From Halobacteriovoraceae bacterium (GTDB taxonomy: Bacteria > Bdellovibrionota > Bacteriovoracia > Bacteriovoracales > Bacteriovoracaceae), in NCBI GenBank assembly GCA_018663815.1, contig JABJPQ010000244.1, forward strand, positions 1-7,749: 7,749 nucleotides of DNA. The letters run 5' to 3'. The position numbers and the translations under genes were made by a program. The notes under the pieces are model-generated. The model was not told where the DNA came from. It made no database searches and saw nothing but the letters and a program-made list of their open reading frames with translations. Numbering within the stretch: the stretch's first letter is position 1; every line of letters starts with the position of its first letter. This document shows, one piece after another, positions 1 through 6,409 of this stretch.

Positions 1-797
1 TAAGCTGCGCTCCCCATTGTTCCACCTAAGCTAAGTAAGCCTTCAGCATCTGAATTTCTTGCAACCAACGAGGGTCTTAAATTTAAATTTATTTCTCCAC
101 CAGGAGCTGCTGATCTAGCTCCTGTGTCCGTACTAGAGTTACCAACGAGTTGAACTAACTCACCTTTGGCCCCTGCTTTATTGGCCATATATACAGTATT
201 AATTGGATTTGCCGCTGTATCATCAGAAGTTCTGGTACAAAAAACAAGACCATCTATTCCATCTTCTATCGGGCGTCCGTTAGGCATCATTTGTCCGTCA
301 AGAACAGATTTCATTCCCTCTAAAACACCACTGGCTCTATGAAATTTTAGTCCATATTTTTTCTCCACCTTATCTGACTCTAATTTACCATTTACAATTG
401 TCGTTGCTGCAAGAGGGTGTTCGCCTGAGACGATTCCCAATCGTAAATAGTCATTCCCTCCACTTCCATAATCTTCTTGGTGTTCGCCATTTGCGGCCAT
501 ACCAACCATTACATTCGCACCAGGAATATTCATTCCACCAGCAACATCAATACAAAGATAGGGCAGCCCTGCACTAAATTGGGGTAACTCACAGGCAACA
601 GTTTGTGCATAGGCTTCATTTTGCGAAAGCACCATGGATGCAAAAGAAGGTAAAACCATTGTTGTCGTAATTCCATAAAAACCATGGGCCATAAACTCTC
701 TTCTTGTTTTAGGCATTTTATGATCTTCATGTAAAAAAGGTTTTAAGGTCAAATCTTCAATTGCTAAGTTCTTTTTCTCATCTTTTTTCTTTTTCAT
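1..797 (-). CDS. Tat-exported protein, DUF1501/DUF1552-like style (partial, C-terminus outside window)
   Basis: The reading frame is open from the ATG at 797-795 to base 1, giving 265 full codons with no stop; the last partial codon begins TA. The N-terminus is a lysine-rich stretch of about 30 residues, then a twin-arginine motif (TRREFM, residues 31-36), a hydrophobic segment (about 38-58) and a probable cleavage site after EAYA (residue 64), so export of a folded protein by Tat is likely. After this comes LCIDVAGG followed by MNIPGANVMVG, which resembles the start of the mature domain in DUF1501-type proteins. Planctomycete-style DUF1588/1585 cytochromes are often paired with Tat-exported DUF1552 proteins, and this gene shares an operon with such a cytochrome. 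A good ribosome site (GGGGA, 807-803) lies 5 nt before the ATG; an internal ATG at 716 has a poor one. It follows the lipoprotein gene by 23 nt. The coding region is certain, export is likely, and the family is tentative. No catalytic residues are recognised. Confidence 0.8.
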   Translation of the reverse strand, partial: MKKKKDEKKNLAIEDLTLKPFLHEDHKMPKTRREFMAHGFYGITTTMVLPSFASMVLSQNEAYAQTVACELPQFSAGLPYLCIDVAGGMNIPGANVMVGMAANGEHQEDYGSGGNDYLRLGIVSGEHPLAATTIVNGKLESDKVEKKYGLKFHRASGVLEGMKSVLDGQMMPNGRPIEDGIDGLVFCTRTSDDTAANPINTVYMANKAGAKGELVQLVGNSSTDTGARSAAPGGEINLNLRPSLVARNSDAEGLLSLGGTMGSAA

Positions 798-820
798 GTT
801 ATTCCCCAGTATTTATTTTT

Positions 821-1384
821 TTATAAAAATGTTACGTAAGTGCTTGCTAGTATTGCAGTACAAGTCAGCTTTAAAAGCCTTGTTTTATTGCCAGAAGCTA
901 CTAAGTTATCTGTATTACTTAGAATTGCGTTCAGCTCTGATTTCATAGTTTGGTGATCGACATTATTAACTGTATCAAGGTCTAAAAAGCCATTTAAAAG
1001 ATTATCTATCGCATTACTGTTAGACATTGCTTCAAGGTCTGACCTCTCATCAATATAAGGATTACAATAAGCAAATGCTAATCTGGCAGAAGCAATTTGA
1101 TTAAATCCATTAAGTGACTCTAAACTATTTGTTGAGGGCAATTGCATTTTAATAAGTTCATACTCTGCACTTACTCCCCCCATAGGAACACCTGTTAGAC
1201 TTGCGTAGGTATTATTTATTTGGGCAAAGTTTTTTGCCCCCACTCCCGATGCTTCCGGAATAGCAGTTTCAATCCTTTCACCCGCGCTATCTGAGGCTTT
1301 TGTCATCTTTTCATTAGGCTCTGGGTCCAAACAAGAGACAAGAGTAAAAATTGTTAAAAAAAGTAATAAAGTATTTTTTCTCAT
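821..1384 (-). CDS. Small predicted lipoprotein, function unknown
   Basis: The start chosen is the ATG at 1384-1382, giving 187 residues. An in-frame ATG six codons upstream (1402) lies inside the preceding gene and adds a poor leader, whereas the 1384 start has GGAGA at 1395-1391, 6 nt away. The protein begins MRKNTLLLFLTIFTLVSC, a classic type II signal peptide with lipobox LVSC, so the mature protein should be lipidated at Cys18. The next residues are DPEPNE, and the Asp at +2 could signal inner-membrane retention if the E. coli rule applied. The remainder is polar with a few cysteines (AYCNPY; LTCTAIL near the end) and recognisable short blocks such as YASLTGVP and LPSTNSLESLNGFNQ. No enzyme family is recognised. 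The start is 2 nt after the stop of the cytochrome-like gene, implying translational coupling. It may be a membrane-tethered partner of its two exported neighbours. Confidence 0.85.
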   Translation of the reverse strand: MRKNTLLLFLTIFTLVSCLDPEPNEKMTKASDSAGERIETAIPEASGVGAKNFAQINNTYASLTGVPMGGVSAEYELIKMQLPSTNSLESLNGFNQIASARLAFAYCNPYIDERSDLEAMSNSNAIDNLLNGFLDLDTVNNVDHQTMKSELNAILSNTDNLVASGNKTRLLKLTCTAILASTYVTFL

Positions 1385-1386
1385 CT

Positions 1387-2661
1387 CTATTCTCCAATGC
1401 ATATTAATGCAGCATTAATAAATAAATTTTTCATATTTCCGTCTTTATCAAATTTGTCAGCAAGTTCACTAACACTAACTTTGTCAGCCTCAGAAGCTGG
1501 AGCTCTAAAACACATCTTTGTGAATACTTGTTGAGCTAAACATTTTCGAACTTGCTTCGTTTCAGAAAACATTTTTCCAATAGACTTGGCTCCATTACCA
1601 GAAGTAACAGGTCCCCATCCAATATATGCATTTTGGCCTTCGTTCCATAGGTTTAACCACATATCACTCGTTGTAATTTTACCACCTGGAAAAATATTAT
1701 TTCGATTGATCTTAGGTGATACAGGTCCAACACTTACAATATTTCCATTTTCATCTAAATCTTCGTGATCTGCATATCTCATGGCACCTTTTGCATAATC
1801 ATAATAAGCAAATGCACCTCTTAAACCATCTTGTCCCGCATGACAGCCAACACAAAAAGTTTTGTATGTTTCTGTTTTTCCCCCAGGTGCTCTATCAACA
1901 TCTCTGGTTACTCTATAATCAGGAATTGTCGTATCGTTTAACTCTTCCATCTCAAGACATAGAAAATTCTTAGCAAAATTAGAAAACACTGACCTATTTG
2001 TTCCTGCATCATAGTAAGCTTTTGCAAAAGCACGAGTTGAGAAAATTCCAGCAATAGCAGCTTGATCTCTTGTCGTATAAGTATTTTGTTGTGACATTTT
2101 TAAATGTGTTCGATTTCCTAGTGGAACATTTTGCTTTTCAGCCTCTTCATACATTGTATTTTTAGTTCGATTATACAAAGGAACTGCTGTATCGACTTCA
2201 CTCAGATAAAACCAATCATTTGTAGCTTTTCTAGAATTATATCGAGATGGTATTCCTGTTGCTGTATTCGTGATTAATGTTCCATCAAATTGATAGAGAA
2301 TATTATCCCAAAAAACACGAAAAAAATTAATCTCATCTCTTGTTGCTCCAATTAAAGTTGCAGTCATATCATTAAGGGGAGCAAATTGAGTTCCATCCTC
2401 ATTAGACATTGGAGTAAAAAAGTTTTTAAGTGTTACATTATAAAAACCTAAGTTCCCCTCAACCATATCTCTTGCAGCAGCATCAAGTTCGCCACTTACT
2501 ACCATAGCTTCATATTTATCTGCAGTAGCCTTATTAGCTGTATTACCAGTCAAAGATGAATATAACTTTTTAGCTTGATCCCTAGGTCCCGCAACGGCAC
2601 TTGATGTAGCCAAGATTAATAAAGAAGCCAAATACTTTTTTCTTCCTTTCTTAACGCCCAC
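1387..2661 (-). CDS. Exported monoheme c-type cytochrome-like protein with DUF1588/DUF1585-like C-terminal half
   Basis: This 424-residue protein starts at a GTG (2661-2659) preceded by GGGGG (2672-2668) with 6 nt spacing. A Sec signal peptide (basic MGVKKGRKKY, hydrophobic core about 11-24, SAVAG cleavage region) sends it to the periplasm. There is one heme-c motif, CVGCH (Cys270, Cys273, His274). The segment NFLCLEMEELND, a short gap, then CVGCH and a following YYDY has the spacing of the DUF1588 domain in planctomycete-type cytochromes. The late segment ETKQVRKCLAQQVF (about 367-380) resembles the DUF1585 end. The N-terminal half (about 26-240) is rich in Asn, Thr and aromatics and is not recognised; it could correspond to a diverged DUF1592-like helical region. 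At 424 residues it is much shorter than the multi-domain planctomycete proteins. It is the first gene of the minus-strand operon. The heme motif and export are clear; the domain parallels are from memory of the families, and the substrate or electron partner is unknown. Confidence 0.85.
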   Translation of the reverse strand: MGVKKGRKKYLASLLILATSSAVAGPRDQAKKLYSSLTGNTANKATADKYEAMVVSGELDAAARDMVEGNLGFYNVTLKNFFTPMSNEDGTQFAPLNDMTATLIGATRDEINFFRVFWDNILYQFDGTLITNTATGIPSRYNSRKATNDWFYLSEVDTAVPLYNRTKNTMYEEAEKQNVPLGNRTHLKMSQQNTYTTRDQAAIAGIFSTRAFAKAYYDAGTNRSVFSNFAKNFLCLEMEELNDTTIPDYRVTRDVDRAPGGKTETYKTFCVGCHAGQDGLRGAFAYYDYAKGAMRYADHEDLDENGNIVSVGPVSPKINRNNIFPGGKITTSDMWLNLWNEGQNAYIGWGPVTSGNGAKSIGKMFSETKQVRKCLAQQVFTKMCFRAPASEADKVSVSELADKFDKDGNMKNLFINAALICIGE

Positions 2662-2667
2662 TTCATA

Positions 2668-2672
2668 CCCCC
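2668..2672 (-). promoter_or_regulatory. Ribosome binding site that selects a GTG start
   Basis: On the minus strand GGGGG lies 6 nt before the GTG at 2661. An ATG at 2666-2664 sits between them but is in another frame and opens only a 16-codon frame, so the GTG is preferred. It yields the signal peptide and the long open frame. Confidence 0.6.
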
Positions 2673-2694
2673 AATAATTCAGTTTTTACTTAAG

Positions 2695-2706
2695 TACCTT
2701 TCGGTA
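2695..2706 (-). other. Small hairpin with GAAA loop in the presumed leader of the minus operon
   Basis: Read on the minus strand, TACC-GAAA-GGTA forms a 4-bp stem with a GNRA-type tetraloop, directly next to the 10-bp palindrome TACTTAAGTA (2687-2696). It lies between the candidate -10 and the ribosome site. The stem is short, so significance is uncertain. Confidence 0.25.
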
Positions 2707-2718
2707 TCTCTGACTAAA

Positions 2719-2724
2719 ATTATA
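2719..2724 (-). promoter_or_regulatory. Candidate -10 box for the minus-strand operon
   Basis: The minus strand carries an exact TATAAT at 2724-2719, about 58 nt upstream of the GTG start. The -35 position at 17 nt spacing reads ATCAAG, a poor match, and the spacer is A-rich. A chance match is possible in such AT-rich DNA. If real, transcription would begin near 2712 and give a leader of about 50 nt. Confidence 0.35.
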
Positions 2725-2877
2725 AGCTTTTTTTAAATTTTCTTGATATAAAACAGGAACCACAATCACCTTCTTAATAATTTCAGATGACTAACGGGAT
2801 TACGAAAAAATATTTCATCAATAAACTGCCACAGTTTTGTGACAATTAAGCTCATACGTGTGTAATTTCAACAACTC

Positions 2878-2891
2878 ATGATTAAAATCAT
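2878..2891. promoter_or_regulatory. FNR/CRP-family-like operator candidate
   Basis: The sequence ATGAT-TAAA-ATCAT is a 5-4-5 inverted repeat. It matches 8 of 10 arm positions of the FNR-type consensus TTGAT-N4-ATCAA. Its place between two operons for exported heme proteins fits an oxygen- or redox-responsive regulator, but that is inference from one site in AT-rich DNA. Confidence 0.35.
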
Positions 2892-2896
2892 ATCTA

Positions 2897-2908
2897 ATTT
2901 CATGAAAT
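2897..2908. repeat. Perfect 12-bp palindrome ATTTCATGAAAT
   Basis: This is an uninterrupted palindrome whose centre lies 18 bp from the centre of the FNR-like site. Both elements contain CATGA followed by AATCA (2877-2890 and 2901-2910), so they may be two versions of one operator. It lies 49 bp upstream of the plus-strand start codon. Confidence 0.4.
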
Positions 2909-2936
2909 CACATTAATTTAGTTGGTATTTTTGAAT

Positions 2937-2942
2937 TATATT
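2937..2942 (+). promoter_or_regulatory. Candidate -10 box for the plus-strand operon
   Basis: TATATT sits 15 nt before the ATG at 2958, with no good -35 at the usual distance. If used, the mRNA would have a leader of under 10 nt, which would agree with the lack of a ribosome binding site there. An alternative is TTGTGA (2837-2842) with TGTAAT (2861-2866) at 18 nt spacing. Neither is strong. Confidence 0.25.
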
Positions 2943-2957
2943 AACTAAAATTTCAGC

Positions 2958-4130
2958 ATGTTAATACGCGCATTTGTTTTCACAATCGCCATGCTTGGAT
3001 CTTATCTTAGCTATGCCTACCCTAACTTCATTGGAAAGGGATATCACAACTGTTTAACTTGCCATTATAATCCCTACGGAAACGGTCCACTAAATGACTA
3101 TGGTAGAGGTGTTGCTGCAAGTGGGATCTCTGACAGAGCTTTTATTAGCAAGAAAATCTCTGATGAAAAGTTAAGTGATATTTCTGGCTTCTATTTTAAT
3201 AAACCAACTAAGAAAAGTTATATTAAACCTTCTCTCGACTACCGTGGGCTTTACTTAAAAAGAGACCTGCAAACTGATGATCCACAAACGAACTGGATAA
3301 ACATGCAAATGGATGCCAGTGTTGTTTTAGAACTTGGTAAAAAAAAGCAATACACTGTTACCTATACTCACTCATTTGTTCCTGACAACAGCTTGCCTGC
3401 GGGACATGCAATGTTTGACGTAGCTCCAGGGGAACATTTAAACTTTTCCCGTGAACATTATATTGGGTATAAGATGAATAAAAGTATGTCCGTTTACCTT
3501 GGTAAAATGGATAAGGTTTTTGGAATTAGAGTCCCAGACCATACCGCTTTCTCTCGAACCAAAACGGGCAATGGCCAATATGATGCTACCCACGGAGTTG
3601 TTGGTCACCTAACCAAAGAAAAATTTGATTTAGGGGTGCAAGTTTTTATGGGTGACTTTGAAAAAGAAAGTGTTTATCGCTCACAGGGTCTCTCGTCAAA
3701 ATTTGAATACTCTGTAAATGAAAAACTAAGGGCCGGTATTTCCGTTTTACATGAAGAGTTTGATGCAAAAACAAATACGGCTTATGCAATAATATCGAAG
3801 ATTGGAATTGGAAAGGGTTCAAGTGTCATGCTTGAATTTGGTCGTGTCAATGTAAGTACAACGAGCGCATCTCCCATAACCCAACAATATATCTTTTTGC
3901 AAAATCATTATTACCTCCGTCGCGGGTTATACTTCATGACGACATATGAACAGTTTATTGATGATGTCTCTGGTGCCAGTGAAGAACATAGAATCTCACC
4001 CGGAATACAGTATTTTCCTTGGCAACGATTAGAGATAAGAGCAGATTTAACAAATAATAAATCCTATGGGACAAATGTTGCTGTCAAAGATTCATGGACA
4101 TTTTTAGGACAAGTGCATTTATGGTTTTAA
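2958..4130 (+). CDS. Outer-membrane beta-barrel protein with an N-terminal c-type heme motif
   Basis: The 390-residue product has a signal peptide (MLIRAFVFTIAMLGSYLSYA, cleavage likely after residue 20). Immediately after it comes a single heme-c motif, CLTCH (Cys32, Cys35, His36), within a conserved-looking context: GYHNCLTCHYNP, then GNGPLNDYGR. The rest, from about residue 85, alternates polar and hydrophobic residues in short strands (for example YTVTYTHSF, LDYRGLYL, QVHLWF) and ends in phenylalanine, as outer-membrane proteins inserted by BamA do. It therefore looks like a porin-type barrel carrying a periplasmic monoheme plug or tail. A role in electron transfer at or across the outer membrane is inferred, not shown. 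No Shine-Dalgarno sequence is visible before the ATG, so a leaderless or otherwise unusual start is possible; the later ATG at 2991 has none either and would lose the signal peptide's start. It overlaps the next gene by 10 bp, implying coupled expression. Confidence 0.88.
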   Translation: MLIRAFVFTIAMLGSYLSYAYPNFIGKGYHNCLTCHYNPYGNGPLNDYGRGVAASGISDRAFISKKISDEKLSDISGFYFNKPTKKSYIKPSLDYRGLYLKRDLQTDDPQTNWINMQMDASVVLELGKKKQYTVTYTHSFVPDNSLPAGHAMFDVAPGEHLNFSREHYIGYKMNKSMSVYLGKMDKVFGIRVPDHTAFSRTKTGNGQYDATHGVVGHLTKEKFDLGVQVFMGDFEKESVYRSQGLSSKFEYSVNEKLRAGISVLHEEFDAKTNTAYAIISKIGIGKGSSVMLEFGRVNVSTTSASPITQQYIFLQNHYYLRRGLYFMTTYEQFIDDVSGASEEHRISPGIQYFPWQRLEIRADLTNNKSYGTNVAVKDSWTFLGQVHLWF

Positions 4131-5182
4131 AAATACTTATTTCATTTTTATTATTTAATTTCGCAGTTACATCAACCGTACATGCTAGACGTGCGAACCC
4201 ATCGTTTAAAAAAGCCCAAAAACAATTTAAGCAAAAAAGATATTCTCAAAGTTTAAAAAGCCTTAGGCGTGGATACAATTTTAAAAAAACAAGACGGATA
4301 CCGGCCAAAGCTCTTTTTTTAATCGCACTTAACTATCACAAACTCAAAAACGAGAATAAATCAATTTACTATTTCAATCGTCTCATTAAAAATAAATTTA
4401 CACGAAAACACATTGGGGTTTTGAAAGCTTTAAAGAAAGATGAAGTTGATGAAATAAAAGTTCCTTATTTACTCGGTAGTACCTACTTCTATCTTGCCCA
4501 GGGACATTATGTTAAGTTCACAAAAAACAATAGTATTCAAGATGCCCACAAAGCTAAGCAATACTTTCAAATTTGCGACGATACTGACTTCAATGATAAG
4601 TGTGCTGACTTTATAGATAATATCGAGCTTAAAATTGCCTATGAAAAAAAGAAAAGAAAATCTTTTGAATTTTTTCTCTATGCCGGAAGACTGATCTATC
4701 AAGAACAGTTAACCCTGAAAGAATCTACCACAAATACCTCTCACGAAATAATCGCTAACAATTCTACCCTATGTTACGGAGCAGGAATAAGACGAGGTAA
4801 TGCTTTTAGTGGTTATGAACTTTCAGGCTGTTTTTTTAGTGGTACGGCCACCGTTGCATCCGCTCCTTCATCTGGTTATGATTACAAACAAAGTGGAGTT
4901 CCAATTGCTGGCGCCTTGGTTGAAGTCGGAAAGTATTATAAGTTTGATAATGAAAGCACCCGGTTTGGCGTAAGTTTACCCATAATTTATCGATCAGGAT
5001 TATATAGTGACGCAAGTGATCCTGACACTGGTGAGTCTGCAACGATTGAAGATCCTCGCAGCATGAATTGGGGAATTATGTTTACAGCGGGAGTACAAGT
5101 ATCCTTAGTTGAGCTTCAAACAAAGCTCGGACATATGGGAGATGCAAACCTACTATCACTCAATCTAGGGTTAAATTTCTAA
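4121..5182 (+). CDS. Exported TPR-like protein with C-terminal outer-membrane beta-barrel
   Basis: The preferred start is the ATG at 4121 (353 residues), not the in-frame ATG at 4094. It opens a clean signal peptide (MVLKILISFLLFNFAVTSTVHA, likely cleaved after residue 22), and AGGA at 4106-4109 lies 11 nt upstream. The mature N-terminus is strongly basic and helical with a TPR-like arrangement (about 28-145: AQKQFKQKRYSQSLKSLRRG, later ALFLIALNYHKLKNENKS). It ends in a cysteine pair (Cys142, Cys151) that could form a disulfide. From about residue 182 (FFLYAGRL) the pattern becomes beta-strand-like and glycine-rich, finishing LNLGLNF, a typical barrel C-terminus. The start overlaps the stop of the heme/barrel gene by 10 bp and the stop is 1 nt from hutI. 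A likely role is outer-membrane scaffolding or assembly with the neighbouring heme protein; the family is not recognised. Confidence 0.85.
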   Translation: MVLKILISFLLFNFAVTSTVHARRANPSFKKAQKQFKQKRYSQSLKSLRRGYNFKKTRRIPAKALFLIALNYHKLKNENKSIYYFNRLIKNKFTRKHIGVLKALKKDEVDEIKVPYLLGSTYFYLAQGHYVKFTKNNSIQDAHKAKQYFQICDDTDFNDKCADFIDNIELKIAYEKKKRKSFEFFLYAGRLIYQEQLTLKESTTNTSHEIIANNSTLCYGAGIRRGNAFSGYELSGCFFSGTATVASAPSSGYDYKQSGVPIAGALVEVGKYYKFDNESTRFGVSLPIIYRSGLYSDASDPDTGESATIEDPRSMNWGIMFTAGVQVSLVELQTKLGHMGDANLLSLNLGLNF

Positions 5183-5183
5183 T

Positions 5184-6401
5184 ATGCTCACCTGCTATAA
5201 TAACCTAAATCAAATAGTCACCCTAAAAAAAGCCCATGCTAAAGATGGTAGAAATCTTGTTCCTGATGATCTTGAAATTATTGAACAAGCTGCTATCGTA
5301 TTTGATGAAACTAAAATTATCTGGATTGGATCTTCGGATGATATTCCCTCAGAATACAAAAAAATTAATACAGTTGATTATTCCGGGCACTGCTTAACTC
5401 CAGAAATTGTTGACTCACATACACACCTTGTTTTTGGTGGTAATCGTGCCTTTGAATATACTATGCGTTTGAATGGTGCCGACTATCAAGATATTGCTTC
5501 AGCAGGAGGTGGTATTCTTGCTACGATGGAAAAAACAATAACGGCAACTGAGGATGAATTATTTGAAAGTGCAAAAGAGCGAGTGCTTCGAATATCTTCC
5601 TATGGTATTGGCACTATAGAAGTTAAGAGTGGCTATGGATTAACATTAGAAAGTGAGCGAAAGATAACAAAAGTAATTCACAGACTAAAAGTTCATTTTG
5701 CAGGTCGTGTTCAAATCATTAATACCTTTCTTGCAGCTCATGCTGTACCTGGAGGATTTGAAAACTCCGAAACCTATATGGACAAAGTTGTTCTTCCACT
5801 TCTAGATGAATTTGTTAAAGAAGACATCATCGATTTTGTAGATATTTTTCACGAACAAGAATATTTTGATCATAAAGACTCAATTAAGCTTTTTGAAAAA
5901 GCACAAGAGCTTGGAATTAAGATAAAAATCCACGCTGATGAATTTAACGATAATAAAGGTGCCATATTAGCCACAAAATATCTAGCAACAAGTGCTGATC
6001 ACCTACTCTGCACCACAGAAGATGGAATTTCCGCTCTCGCTAAAGAAGGTACCGTTGCAACCCTTTTACCTGGAACCGCTTTTTTCCTTGGAAAGCCTCT
6101 CGCAAATGCTAAACGGTTTTTATCCGCAGGATGTAAAGTGTCACTCGCAAGTGATTATAATCCAGGCTCATGTCATTGTGACAATTTAATTTTCATTGCC
6201 TCCATGGCCGCAAAAAGTATGCACTTCAATCTAGCTCAACTTTGGAGTGCGATAACCTTAAATGCTGCTCACGCTTTAGCACTTACTAACCAAGGTGCTA
6301 TCATTGAAGGGCTTGCTCCCCGCTTTACACTTTTTAAATGTAATAGCATTGATGAAATTACATATTCATGGGGCAGGAACCTAGCTATTGATAAAAGCTA
6401 A
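5184..6401 (+). CDS. hutI: Imidazolonepropionase (histidine degradation)
   Basis: The enzyme (EC 3.5.2.7) hydrolyses 4-imidazolone-5-propanoate to N-formimino-glutamate, the third step of histidine breakdown, in the cytoplasm. The 405-residue length is normal for the family. Hallmarks are the metal-binding HTH (His79, His81) in DSHTHLVFGGNRAFE, then RLNGADYQDIASAGGG, KSGYGL (148-153), FLAAHAVP (His186), KIHADEF (His250, with Glu253 as the likely catalytic acid/base), SADH (His273) and LASDYNPGS (Asp324, metal ligand). All expected ligands of the amidohydrolase site are present, so it should be active. The start is 1 nt after the stop of the barrel gene (TAA-T-ATG) with only a weak, distant ribosome site (TAGGG, 5166-5170), which suggests translational coupling. 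None of hutH, hutU or hutG is in the window. It ends 8 nt from the convergent thioredoxin-like gene. Confidence 0.97.
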   Translation: MLTCYNNLNQIVTLKKAHAKDGRNLVPDDLEIIEQAAIVFDETKIIWIGSSDDIPSEYKKINTVDYSGHCLTPEIVDSHTHLVFGGNRAFEYTMRLNGADYQDIASAGGGILATMEKTITATEDELFESAKERVLRISSYGIGTIEVKSGYGLTLESERKITKVIHRLKVHFAGRVQIINTFLAAHAVPGGFENSETYMDKVVLPLLDEFVKEDIIDFVDIFHEQEYFDHKDSIKLFEKAQELGIKIKIHADEFNDNKGAILATKYLATSADHLLCTTEDGISALAKEGTVATLLPGTAFFLGKPLANAKRFLSAGCKVSLASDYNPGSCHCDNLIFIASMAAKSMHFNLAQLWSAITLNAAHALALTNQGAIIEGLAPRFTLFKCNSIDEITYSWGRNLAIDKS

Positions 6402-6409
6402 ATCCATTT

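Larger units (their letters stand above)
2662..2957. promoter_or_regulatory. Divergent intergenic regulatory region between two exported heme-protein operons
   Basis: This 296-bp, very AT-rich stretch separates the minus-strand cytochrome operon from the plus-strand heme/barrel operon and contains no credible gene. It holds a TATAAT on the minus strand, two palindromes near the plus-strand gene, and a 10-bp palindrome TACTTAAGTA (2687-2696) that abuts a small hairpin (2695-2706). Promoters for both units must lie here unless transcription enters from elsewhere. Confidence 0.7.

Noticed and set aside
530..730. Minus-strand open frame of 66 codons
   Set aside because: It lies inside the Tat-exported protein gene in another frame of the same strand; the composition is implausible and it has no supporting start context.
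1586..1973. Two plus-strand open frames of 60 and 85 codons
   Set aside because: Both are antisense to the well-supported cytochrome-like gene, overlap its heme region, and have no recognisable features.
2831..2850. CRP-like half-site TGTGA at 2838-2842
   Set aside because: The partner half at the required spacing reads AGCTC instead of TCACA, so only half a site is present.
4094..4120. Upstream in-frame ATG extending the TPR/barrel protein by nine residues
   Set aside because: It places extra residues before the signal peptide and lengthens the overlap with the upstream gene; the ATG at 4121 gives a standard signal peptide.
4469..5042. Two minus-strand open frames of 77 and 68 codons
   Set aside because: They are antisense to the TPR/barrel gene, with no ribosome site or domain pattern.
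5992..6189. Plus-strand open frame of 65 codons
   Set aside because: It is an alternate frame within hutI, whose frame is confirmed by catalytic motifs on both sides.
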